NCBI RefSeq assembly: GCF_964340395.1
Contig: NC_135553.1
Coordinates: forward strand, 13,077,501-13,141,500
Length of the DNA: 64,000 bases
Reading direction: 5' to 3'
Source: Glandiceps talaboti
Lineage: Eukaryota > Hemichordata > Enteropneusta > Spengelidae
Under the pieces are notes generated by a model. The model saw nothing but the letters and a program-made list of their open reading frames with translations. It had not been told where the DNA came from and did not search any database. Within the stretch, counting starts at the first letter, position 1, and each line of letters begins with the position of its first letter. This document shows positions 28,095-39,900 of this stretch, piece after piece. The position numbers and the translations under genes are program-made.

Positions 28095-29448
28095 CCACGT
28101 TTTACTTATCTTCAACATTTTTATTAATTTTCCCATGCAAATTTCACAAAAAAAGGAAATCCTAGTAATAGAACTTCGTCCTGATAAAATGCAGATACAA
28201 TTCTTTCAATTGAAGTATGTACTACTAAAGCTTATATGTATACAGTTCACCGTAGCAATCTGAAAACTGAAGTATGATACGTAATGGTCTATTACATTCA
28301 CAATTGTTGAGTATGAGAAGGGTCAACAGAAGTTCATCAAATCGATGACGGGAAATTACCATCTCCTTAATCAGCAAGAATTGATGCATTTCAATCAGCC
28401 TGTCATTTAGCATGAAAACTACGATAATTTCGTGAAATTTTACTTCCGCCTCTAGAGACAGGGACAATTCTTCGATAAGGTAGTCAGACGGACATATCGA
28501 TCTTTACATGGACGACTCATATTCAAGCAAGACATACGCTGACCGTTCCTTTCCAGGCAACTGCACCAAACAATTGATGCAACTTGTTTCATTTGCTTAT
28601 TCATGTGCAATCTATGTGTATGTGTTGAGTCAAACTCAATCACGAACTAAATGTAGAACCGTGCGTAGACGTGCATATGTTAATTGTAGGGTCTCGGCGA
28701 TGAAGTCCATTTTCATGATTTGATTTGATTAGATATGACGTAGACACTTATTTGTACCATTTTCTATTTTGACAAATGGGCTCATAAGTATTCATCGTAT
28801 ATATTTTGCCGTTGGCTTTCAGGTCAGTTTTGTTCATTTCTAAACATTGGCGATAGCTTTAGAATACTAAAGGAAGTATACGACGTATACAGAAAACACT
28901 GATCAGGCAGTGTATTTTATTGAAAACGTCATCTCTGAAATGTATATTTTCACCAATTATTTATCTATACTTTCTCAATTAATATGCATGAATGTACGAA
29001 ATGTCAATTCACACAGGACATTTACCTTTACGGTTACTCCCTTCCAGACAAAATCACACACAGATTCATGATCATACAAGTGAAAAAAATGCATCAATCG
29101 TTTCAAGTGAAATCTGTAGTGAAAAATAGCTATATTGTATGCATTTCATTGGTACTACAGGCATGAAGTCGCCAGTGGTAACACTATACTTCGTCGTCGT
29201 AAAACTTTGCATTTTTGTGAGAGCCAATAACAAATTCAGGCGAGAAAATTTACACTTGACTTTAAAGATGGATATGATTAGCATTGACTTGTAGTCTAAA
29301 AAGATAAACAGCATAAAATTCATCTTCAGGGAAACTGGTATACCACGAACACTGCATGCTTTCAAGATAAACATTTCTTCATATAAATAATAGCTTTTAG
29401 CAAAACTAAGCTGATAAGGTTCAGTGGTGCTATAGGCATGGTGCGGTG

Positions 29449-29596
29449 CCTGTCTGTCTGTCTGTCTGCATGCTTGCATGCATGTATTCATACATGTATG
29501 TATGTATGTATGTATGTATGTATGTATGTATGTATGTATGTATGTATGTATGTATGTATGTATGTATGTCTGTGTGTGTGTGTATGTATGTATGTA

Positions 29597-29639
<43 letters not shown>

Positions 29640-29701
29640 ATGTATGTATGTACGTATGTATGTATGTATGTATGTATGTATGTATGTATGTATGTATGCG
29701 C
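29449..29701. repeat. (GTCT)n/(GTAT)n compound microsatellite
   Basis: TCTG, then a long GTAT block, a TG block, TCTG again and GTAT again, about 250 bases in all. Open in several frames on both strands, giving spurious ORFs up to 220 codons. Confidence 0.5.
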
Positions 29702-30431
29702 GTACGAGAGAATGCTTATTTCATGAGAATGCATATTATTTATATAGAGATAAATGCTACATTAGGGAATTGGCAAATTAATGTGAATGTCACTTCCATG
29801 CAAAATTATTCCTGGTTATTACGTTTCACTGTTAAAACTGATAGTGAATATTTATTGCGTTCTTAATGTGGCGTAATAAACTGATAAAAAGATAAAATAT
29901 GAAAGTTGCAGAAAGCCGTAAATAACTGAATGTTCCTCGTCAGAGCCTAATATAAGCCATATCCCCTACGATCAATGAATGAAGTTGATAACAAATGCTG
30001 AAACTAGAATTTCAAAGGGAATGGCTGATAATCAATGGAAATGTAATCGAGGCCACAGCTGGATTCTCTAAAAGTAATTATGCAGTTTTAATATTATTAA
30101 AATGTCAGTCTTTGTCAGGTTCTCTAAGAGTACAAGGATCTCGGAAATATAATAAGGTATTTATTAGACCCCCTAAGAGCTTTGCACATAGGCCATACTT
30201 TAAGCCGCCTATGTTATATTATAGAAAGAACTAGTTGTCGTGCAACATAAGCTGAAATGGACTATGCATTTCCATACAATCTTGGCTTTCACTTCTTATA
30301 TGTGAATTGGGTTGAGTTCTCAAGACGGTGTACTTTATATCTATTTCATAGATATTACAAAATCGTTAACATGTAAATAGCCGTATCTGAAACCTTGCTT
30401 TTCAAATTGATGATGATAAAAAGATTTGATT

Positions 30432-30434
<3 letters not shown>

Positions 30435-30465
<31 letters not shown>

Positions 30466-30574
30466 TATGTATGTATGTCCATGTATGTATGTATGTATGT
30501 ATGTATGTATGTATGTATGTATGTATGTGTGTGTGTCGGGGGGGTGTGTGTATGTATGTATGTATGTATGTATG

Positions 30575-30604
<30 letters not shown>
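30435..30604. repeat. (TG)n, (GTAT)n, G-run, (GTAT)n compound microsatellite
   Basis: Two GTAT blocks flank a CGGGGGGGTGTGTG core (30538-30551). Confidence 0.5.
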
Positions 30605-30605
<1 letters not shown>

Positions 30606-32349
30606 TTTATGTAAAACATGCATTCGTGCGTGTGAACGCGTTATTACGGTTATATACATTGCCGTATGTGGTGTGCCCATAACATGGGTATAAAATACCT
30701 ACCCGAAAACTAAGATCCTGTCAACGTTGTTACCCGTTATAGGACTTTTGAAGACAACTGAAAAGTCTACAAATACGATCATCCAGTTGTCTAACGATGT
30801 CACAAAAGCATCAAACTCGAGCAAACTCTCTTGACAAAGTAGCTTCATATGTTTTGTGACAGCCATTGGTTAAATTTATTGTGATTATCAACAGGTAATT
30901 ATACGGTAATCACATAATGTCCAGACCTTCCGGAATCTAATTAGATAAAGTCATTACTGATGTGATGAGACGCCGATGATAATAAAGAATTGAAGTTGAT
31001 ACATTAAATATACTATAAGTTATACAGTAATGGTGATAGGTACATTAAATCGTTTGAAGACGGAGTTACCCTGTCAAAACAACTGAAGTCCGAATGTTTA
31101 TCGAGCTTTTAAGAGTTTGTTTACGTTCCCTTTTAACGCAACGTTCGGAAATGTTCAAAATTACTATCATTTCCAATGCACGTGTTCGAATTATATCTTC
31201 AGATGATCATCATCATATATTTGTCTCTTTAGGGTTTATACAAATTTTCCTATATTCCTTACGTCTCATTTTTACTTAATATTTTTAAAATATATCATTT
31301 TAGAATATTGGATAAATGTTAAGATGCAAAAAGTCATAATGTTAAAGCCGATTGACAATGCGCTTAATCTCGAAGCTCAGAAGGAAGGGGATAAATTTTA
31401 TTGTAAGATAAGGTGATTAGTGAATACACAGTCACAATACTTGGCAATCGGACAGTTTGAGGCTATTTCTTTTTAAAGAGATATGTCTTGAGAGAGTGAC
31501 GGAAGGATGTAATAGGTTACCAAAACGATCATGAAGAAATAGGGAAAATCGTAAATATCTGTATGGAAACTGCTAAAGGAAAACAGAATATTTAGCGAAT
31601 ATAAATGTAAACACACGTAATTGACGGCATGCCTGCTCTGGCAATGACGTATAAAGATTAGAGAATTCTTTAAAGCATTAACAGTCGCCCATGGAACAAA
31701 ATGGTCGACTTTAGTATCAGATTCCGTTTCCCTAGTGTTCAGTATATAACACCCACAACGCGAATAAAGTGCGATGCCATGGCAGTTTGAATTCCCTGCA
31801 TTACATTGATTATCCACATTGCTTCATAGTTACCCCTGCTGCATTTTTAAAAAAAATACACGAGGTACAATTTCACTCTTGTTGAAGAATCATTATTTTA
31901 TTTATTTTCATAAAAACATAAATTTCATTTCTATATGAAAAACAGCATACAAAATTACGTAATGAGCAGCCCTGTTTTGAAAAATGGCAAAATTGTGTGC
32001 TTCAATGAAAGATTATTTCATGGCATATAGTCTTACTAGTTAATGTATGTAAACATTAAAAATCCGCTTCTTGTTCTTTTTCTCCTGACAACATTCTTAA
32101 GATCAGATCTACAACATTGTGTTTTCCAGGATTCCTCCCTGTATCTATGTGTGAATGATGACTTATCGACAGTCAGGGAAACAACGGAAACTGTGCTATC
32201 GGGATATCATTGTCACCATATTGATAGTCAGATGTTTTACTATAAGCTTTTCTAAAGCAGCTAAAATCAAAACAGTTTGCAAGAAATCGAACAATATGTT
32301 TTGGAACAGTTGGAGCAAAGAAAATGCTGCCTTATTTCAAAGACAATTT

Positions 32350-32488
32350 CAGAAGAAGAAGAAGAAGAAGAAGAAGAAGAAGAAGAAGAAGAAGAAGAAG
32401 AAGAAGAAGAAGAAGAAGAAGAAGAAGAAGAAGAAGAAGAAGAAGAAGAAGAAGAAGAAGAAGAAGAAGAAGAAGAAGAAGAAGAAGA
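32350..32488. repeat. long pure (GAA)n tract
   Basis: About 46 uninterrupted AAG/GAA triplets. The ORFs of Lys, Glu, Arg or Leu runs across it are artefacts. Pure GAA tracts of this length can form intramolecular triplex in vitro (known for GAA repeats). Confidence 0.5.
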
Positions 32489-34229
32489 CGACGAAGAAAG
32501 CTAATACAAATAGATACCTCTTTAAAACTTGGCTTTAACTTTATACTGTCTTGTATACTTTCCATTGGCACACATTCACATTAATCAGGTAATGGTAGTT
32601 GGAATAAGGGAGGATGGTTCAAAATCACATCATTGCCGACTGGATGGATAATGACTGCAACTATACGTTTGTGGGATTTGTAATCATATGATACTAGGTG
32701 AGTATAACATGTATGAAAACAAGAAAAAAAAGACCTAATATTTCATTGTTAAAAAAGTATGTCTTTTGAAAAAAACAACCCGGAATTCACTTTTGGTAAA
32801 ATGCTTTGTAGTTTTGTCGCAGAATCTTGTTCGTATATTTAAACATGTTATCGTGGTAGTCTCCACCAGAGGATACAATGACTGCTTTCAGTGCAAAATA
32901 AAGTGTATTCATAATGGCGCTGGATTGGATGAAGACGGAAGATTCAGCAGTTCAAAGATCGTTGACATATAAAACTAGTGTACAATTATGGTTTTTTTTT
33001 CTGTAACGGGTAAAAGGAAGCAGAAATAGTAGGTACTAATGATGACGTGAATGTCAGGGTATCATATTACATATGTCTGTTTTACGATTTCTTATGTAAG
33101 GTATCGGCAATACATCGATTTTGAAACATCCTTGTTATTATATTCCATGCTGGCTCATCACATGTGTCGACAAAATATCAACATGTCTCATGTTTCATCT
33201 ATAATATACGACTGCCATTACTTCCATGCCAAAAATGACAACGTCATATCGTCATATTGTTCCTGCACAAATTATCTGTAATTACGGATATGGAACTGAC
33301 TACGTTTTACTGTAAATCCCAATATAATGAGCATAGTGTACATAAATTCAATCATATAGCCATACATGGAGTGATAACCGTACTAAACCTAAAATAAGAT
33401 CATTGAAAAGGCAGAGTTTTTAAAGCGACATTTTATTGCTTGTTCCTCAGCATTGCATTAAATACTAAGAAACGCCTCTTACTTTCCATGTCTGTTCTTT
33501 AAGTATGTTATAAGGGAAGTTTGTATTAAATCTTGATAAATGCCAATATCGTATCTTATCGTATTTGTAAGTTACTTATATATCTTCAATACATAAACAT
33601 TGTTCTCAAAATACCGTTTTAATTGTTTTTTACACATTCACTATGGAAATAGTAACATTTCGATACTTCCGCACACGTGTCACATAATCTCCATGATTCC
33701 GTTCGTGACGTACTTGGTTTGTTAAATACTGTAAAACTTGGGTCACTCAGAAGTAATCCATCTCCAGCTAATTACTTATTGTATAGTTCAAACGCGGCTG
33801 TATCTTGAATTCAGTCATCAGTCCAATGAAAATAAATAAGAAAGAACAGCATATTGAATTTCAAATTTGAGGTATGTGGCATAACAAGTTCCAAGCTGAG
33901 GATAACTGTATATCAGATTCCGTTTGTTTAGATAGAACTGGCAATCGCTGTATTTGCTGTGCAATCTGTCTTAATCGTCTTCTTGTAGACCACGCCAGCA
34001 CCCCGACAATCGACCTTGACGAGAGAGATAGTCTTTTTGTTTTGCCTGCTATGAATGAAAAGAAAACTCAAAGATTTGATGGAGCTTTGTTTTCCAGAAG
34101 TAACATACTTCAAACACGTGGCTGGAATCTTCTCTGTGTTTGTGCTGTCTCCTTTCAATATGGTAGAAGAATGCTGGAGGTTCATGGTTCTAGAAACGTC
34201 ATAGTCATCGTCACTTCCGGTTCTACTGT

Positions 34230-34436
34230 TTACGCTAGTGACATGCGCACATGAGCAATAGCAGCCATCATGAATTGATTGCGCTCCTCTAGCACATCGT
34301 CGACATTTGTACTATATCTGCCATCAAATTGAGGAGGAGTTACAACTGTACATAACAAATCGAAGGAACTAGTTGATGCGAAAAACAAAACAGCATTAGC
34401 AGCACAACAGAATATAGTCAACACAAGCGTATGCAT
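34230..34436 (-). CDS. ORF with signal-peptide-like start, unrecognised (possible first exon)
   Basis: Sixty-eight codons in the same orientation as the receptor gene, starting about 300 bases downstream of its stop. The ATG has A at -3. The N-terminus MHTLVLTIFCCAANAVLFFA is strongly hydrophobic and signal-like, followed by a segment with VDDVLEERNQFMMAAIAHV that could be the first helix of an iGluR-type ATD, but this is weak. The frame stops at 34230; a weak donor (GC|GTAAAC) sits just before the stop. A second minus frame (33928-34185 and open upstream to about 34250) continues with another composition. It may be a first exon, a 3' UTR ORF, or chance. Confidence 0.5.
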   Translation of the reverse strand: MHTLVLTIFCCAANAVLFFASTSSFDLLCTVVTPPQFDGRYSTNVDDVLEERNQFMMAAIAHVRMSLA

Positions 34437-34731
34437 TGTTTCAATGTCGTTTGCGGCGGTTACAAAACTTACGAGCTAAGCTACATTCTTCACCTTAGCG
34501 TTTGATTTCAAAATAGGTACAAAATCTGAAAATTATTAATAGATTTGAAGAAAAATGATAAATAACACGTGGAAATAGAATCAATTGAGGAAAAGAAACT
34601 TGAATCCCCTTATATTTGCATATGTTTTCTAGAAACCCAAATAAATTGCTAATGCATCGCAAATTTTTGTTTTGAGTTTTTTCTAAAAATCAACATTGTC
34701 TTATAGTTTGTATTTGTAAGGGAAGACCAAT

Positions 34732-34737
34732 TTTATT
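34732..34737 (-). promoter_or_regulatory. polyadenylation signal AATAAA for the GluN2-like gene
   Basis: TTTATT on the plus strand reads AATAAA on the minus strand, 15 bases after the TGA. It would give a very short 3' UTR. Other, more distal sites were not seen clearly; use of this one is inference. Confidence 0.5.
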
Positions 34738-34752
34738 GCGATAACATCTTCA

Positions 34753-34942
34753 TCAGACTGTCGTTTCTCGGTCAACAACCTCCTCACTCTCCTCATCACT
34801 GTCACTAAAGTTTGCAATGTTCACACTGTTCCTCGCGTGGTTTTGTCTAAATGAATTAATGTTCCTACTGATGTCTTCAAGACTATATATACTGCCTCTT
34901 GTGGTACGTTCCAGCTCTGACGAAGGCATGGGACCGTTCCTA
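34753..34942 (-). CDS. GRIN2-like: GluN2-like last exon: acidic tail and PDZ ligand
   Basis: Residues 526-588 and stop. Acceptor TTTCTTCAG after a clear pyrimidine tract. The tail is rich in Ser, Asn and Arg, then has an acidic block FSDSDEESEEVVD that would suit casein-kinase-2 type phosphorylation (inference). It ends RETTV, a class I PDZ ligand (T at -2, V at 0), comparable with the ESDV end of vertebrate GluN2A/B. The preceding intron (37872-34943) is almost 3 kb. Confidence 0.5.
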
Positions 34943-36825
34943 CTGAAGAAAGATTGGAGGAAAAGGACAGAACAAAAGAGAAGACATTGGTTATTATTGT
35001 GTTTTGTTACCTGCAATGTATAAAATGGCCCATTGAAAGTACTTTTGTTAACCCATGAACTTTACATGTCAGGACCCCCCCCCCCCCCGACATGAAAGAC
35101 TTCCAGTGTACGTCGACGAATCAATGTACCAAAATTACGAAAATATCGACAGCATCGAATACAATGAAAACTTGATTAGTAGAAAGAAAGTGCAGACTGG
35201 TTTACCAGAGATTATTTTACAGCGGAAATTATAATCGCGTTAAGTTTTATTGATCACACTTGTCTGAGAAGAGTCACCTTCAACCAAGGGTAACGGAGAC
35301 AAGCAGCATCTGTACAACTAGTATCATCAGCCAAAATTGTTTGTTCTTTCCAACTGAACGTGGTACTAATTTTATAAATATCTTATTTACACTGATTCTT
35401 TTAATTGTCTGGCATTGACAAATTGCTACATTTTCTTCGAGTTTGAGCTATGTACAGTTATTTTATACTAGTAAGATCATCACCATTTGTATACACTGTA
35501 ACAATATATACTTTTTCATGCAGGTCAACGATTCAAACGTAACAAAATCTACTTCATATTGTTTTGTCCAGCTAGGCAATAATATTGAGCAATATTAAAT
35601 GTTTGCACGATATTTGGCATGATGCCAGGCAATGCAATTGTAACAATGTTTATAGTAAGAATGTTGTCGAGTCAGGCAGATTTCCATATTCATATACCAA
35701 GAATGATATGATGCCCAACTAAATGGTATTGAAGTATCATAATGTTTCTGTTGATTTATAATGGTCTAACTTAGATACGACTATAACGATAAACATGAAT
35801 CAAATCTGAAACAAAACGTTGGCTGGCTAGAGAAACTCATTATCTGTCGTAACAAATATCATACCAATATTGCTTCTTTAATCGTCTGGCGTCTCCATGC
35901 TGACATTTTTAATTTGAGATAGTCAATTGTGGTTACAAAGGTTACGATTGTACTTCAATCATTGTCATGCCGGAAAAAAATTGTAGACATGTCAATTAGC
36001 TATTTGTCAAGTTAGACGATAAGATTTAGCAATGTCGCTGGCACATTTGTCTGATTCAGACGATAAAATGTAGCAATGTGGTAATATTTTTGTCGCTCCG
36101 GAAGACGACGTTTTTATTCCAAGTTTCGCGATTTCCGTTGTAACATTATTAAAGGTCACGATGTTTCTTAAACATACTTCTACATTATATCATTCTCGAG
36201 AGCCAAACCATACCCCCCCGCCCGCTTGCGGATGGTGCCGTAAAGGGGCATGTGATTTTACGACGATGCATTCACGTATACACTGTGAATTGATTGTTGT
36301 GTATTTCAAGACTGAAAGTTATGGATGTACAACATATTAACAATATGAGAGAGTACTTTGATCCTTCGATATGGTCCTTGTGATATACGATCTCAGATTT
36401 ATCTTATTAGGCGGTTGATTTACAGACGTGGAGACAGAGGAGTGGAATCAAGATATTGTGATAACAGACAACAGAAAACTCATTACTCTGTAGACAAGCA
36501 ATTTACGAGTCTGTGTTCTGTTCTTGCTGGATTGTACATACAAATTGAAGAGATGTATATGACCTCCGTGTTTTGAAAGGATGTTCGACTGAAAGCACTT
36601 TAGTATGAATTAATTAATTTCGTTTTTCCCAATATATCCATTACACAACTTATACAGAATGTCTAGACATAGTCTTACTATGACGTAATTTTCGTGGATA
36701 GGTCTGTACTGTGATGATTATTTCAAAGTTATGTTAGGTATATAATTAAATATTCTTGAATGTCTAAGTGTTTATGAATACGACCACGTGACATTTACAG
36801 TCAACTTCACCAAACATGCCGAAAC

Positions 36826-36862
<37 letters not shown>

Positions 36863-36863
36863 G

Positions 36864-36940
<77 letters not shown>

Positions 36941-39900
36941 TTGTGTTTGTGTGTCACAAATGTATTTGTGTCAAGTTCCATACAATATTCAATTTGGTAG
37001 TTAGGGATAACACCCCAGGCACTCCAACTCAGGACAAATGAAAACAAATGGACTTAATTAACTGTAATACAATGTTACCACTAAAAGTATTTGAAGTATG
37101 ACTGCAGTGACAACAAAGTAAGTTGGTCTGTCTGAGGTGATGTCTTTAAATCTACCAATATTGTATGAACCATGACAAAAGCGTGTGACACGGAATGCTT
37201 CGGCGAGGTTGGGTGAAATTGACTGTGCAATACCTGCATGCTGTGTTCACAGTTCGTCGAACTTAAATATATTTGGAGGTTTTTAGTTTTGATACTATAA
37301 TTTTCACTGTAGTCTCATCGCTACATGTTAAAATATTGAGTTCGGTCTATCTATCTGTCGATTTAATACAAGAACCGCGGTTCTTTGGACCTTCAAAATG
37401 TCAGTCAATATAAATCCAGACGACTACGACGACGATGAACCACGATGATGAATTCGAATTTCAAGGCTAAACGATAATTTTCGCCCAGATACGCTTGAGG
37501 TGTTGTCATTTTACCCCAGTAACATTGCAAAAGTTTTCTGCTAGTATTGATGAGCACACCTTTTCAGACGTTTAAGTACCAGCATTGTTACCTTGAAAAA
37601 ATGCATGACCATGAGTAAAAATAGTAACTCTGTAATGAATCGTCATCGTTGCAAATAGAAAGACGACGCATAGAGCTACATACGACCTATGATTAGGAGG
37701 TCGTTCGCTCTTCCTAGAGCGAGTGATGACCTCGCTGCCCTCAGCACACATATTCATGTAGCGACACATATGTCAAACACGTACGTAACTTAAATGGTAC
37801 AATCCTGAACACACTCGCCTCGCGGCGGGCTATCGAAGCCAGGGGAATATTTGACTGCGTACAACTACTTACGAATGCCAGTTAAGTAGATCTTCTAACT
37901 GATGTACTCTGTTTAAAGCTTCTTCTAACTCGTCATGCAGCCTTCTGCAATTTCTATTACCACAGGTCGAATGGAGACTATGGTGCCTATACATTCTGTC
38001 TGCCATTGCCTGACAAAAAAGGAAAACGATATATATAAAATAAAGAGAGAGAGAGACAGACAGAGAGAGACAGAGAGAGAGAGAGAGAGACAGAGACACA
38101 CAAACAGACAGAGAGACTTTATAAAGAACGATCTGGAGCTACCAGCGTGTTAACCATAATTTTCAACTATCAAGTTAACGTCAGCTTTCAAATTGTTAGT
38201 GTTGAAAGATGTCGTCAAACACACGTTTGTATTTTTTTTTAAAAATTTGAGGGCGGGGGGACGACATAAAACTGGTACATACGTAGGTCAACGGAAACGT
38301 GTGACGTTCCATACAATTGTTGCTGGCATGCCACATATACAATTTGTCTGTTTGCAAACTAGAGAAACAAAATGAGAAGAATTATCTAGATCTGTTTTTA
38401 CAGAGCTAGTCTAATCTAAGCATTAGGAGAGATGGTGCAAGGACTATAATATTGTTCAGCATTTACCCTAGGCCTGTCATATCGACAAGTCCCCTTAATA
38501 ATTTAGGAAAAGACGATATCACCGAATTAAAAGTACAATTTTTATGTTCACATACCTGTGCAACCAAAGAGACCAGCTCTTTCTTTTTCACCCTCTTCTT
38601 AAACCTTTCCCTGAGGCGTTTGTAGAAAAAATGTTCCACAAAGAATACAACAACGCTAACCATGCAACCCCCAAGAAGCAAAAGGAAGACACCTGACGAG
38701 TGTTCAAGCCCTAGAGGTTGCCGTTTGTTTTCCCGTTTGTCGTCACATACATTAGTCATCCATTTGTCCGCAACGCTTTGAAGATACCCTGCGAAGTGTT
38801 ATCACAAACGTTAGAAACATTGCAATTTGCATGGCAGAGTATTTTGAACTGTGGTTAAGAAGTAGTGTATTTATTTATTTATCGACATATGTAAAGAATG
38901 ATCATGATTGTTATTTGTGTTGCTACTATTCATGTTTTCATAGTGCTTTTATTTATGGCGATATGTTGTTCTGTGTCATATGTTCTATTATGCTACGCTG
39001 TAAGTTATTGTATATGTTGTTATGTGGTGTAGTGTCGTTTGTCGCGCTGTGTCATGTCATATCATGTGTCCTGTCGAGTCGTTTCGTATCATACTATGCC
39101 GTGTCATACCATGCCGTGTCGTGCCGCGCCTTGTCGTGATGTGATGTGATGTGATGTGATGTGATATGACGTAACGTAACGTGACGTATCGTGTCGTGAT
39201 GTGATGTGATGTGATGTGATGTGACGTGTCGTGATGTGACGTGTCGTGTCGTGTCGTCACGTGTCGTGTTGTGTTATGTTGTGTTGAGTGATGCCGTGTA
39301 GTAATGTTCTTTGTGATATAGCATTTGTAAGCATGTTGTTCCATCAGCGACGTGATGTTGCCCAAATAATGTCATTATACTAGTACTGCCATGACAGAAC
39401 AGTGTCTACGCCATGTGATACGCTCAGTGAAATGGTGGCGTATTAGAATGTAGAAATAGGTCAAGTGTTTTATCTAAATACTGACTTTTTCCACAACATG
39501 GTTATTAAAGGTGATCTGAGAACATTGATGTATATGAAATGTGGAACTATCGAAATTTAATTTGCATATGAATGGGTTACATCCATAATTGCCTGACTAC
39601 AAAAAAAACACGTCATCTTGAGATAACGATCAAAAACGTTTTTTCGGCAGACCCTAAGTCACATATTTTTTCCACATTATATGTCTTCATTCATAACAAT
39701 TTTGGATGAGATCAGCAAAGAAACAACAAAACATTTGGAAATGTCAGCAGGGCGTTTGAGGAATATCTCATTTTCAAAAAATAAATGTTTTCACTTGGCC
39801 CTTCAGATCTGAGTCTGAGCCAACTTTAATTCATGTTTTTACCACGTTATTGTTCAGAGTAAATTTTGACCTTTTGTGAGGTCATCAGAAATCACACATG

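Larger units (their letters stand above)
28094..33927. other. gene-free stretch with microsatellites
   Basis: Apart from the listed GTAT, TG and GAA tracts nothing is recognised with confidence; a minus-strand segment at about 28264-28455 is discussed as a weak exon candidate. Confidence 0.5.

Noticed and set aside
29072-29734. 220-codon minus ORF, the longest in the window
   Set aside because: More than half is translated GTAT/TCTG microsatellite (HTYI and RQTD runs); the rest has no domain or splice support.
32155-32584. Poly-Lys, poly-Glu, poly-Arg and poly-Leu ORFs
   Set aside because: All four are the same (GAA)n tract read in different frames.
39057-39365. 102-codon ORFs on both strands
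   Set aside because: Period-5 repeats keep frames open without coding.
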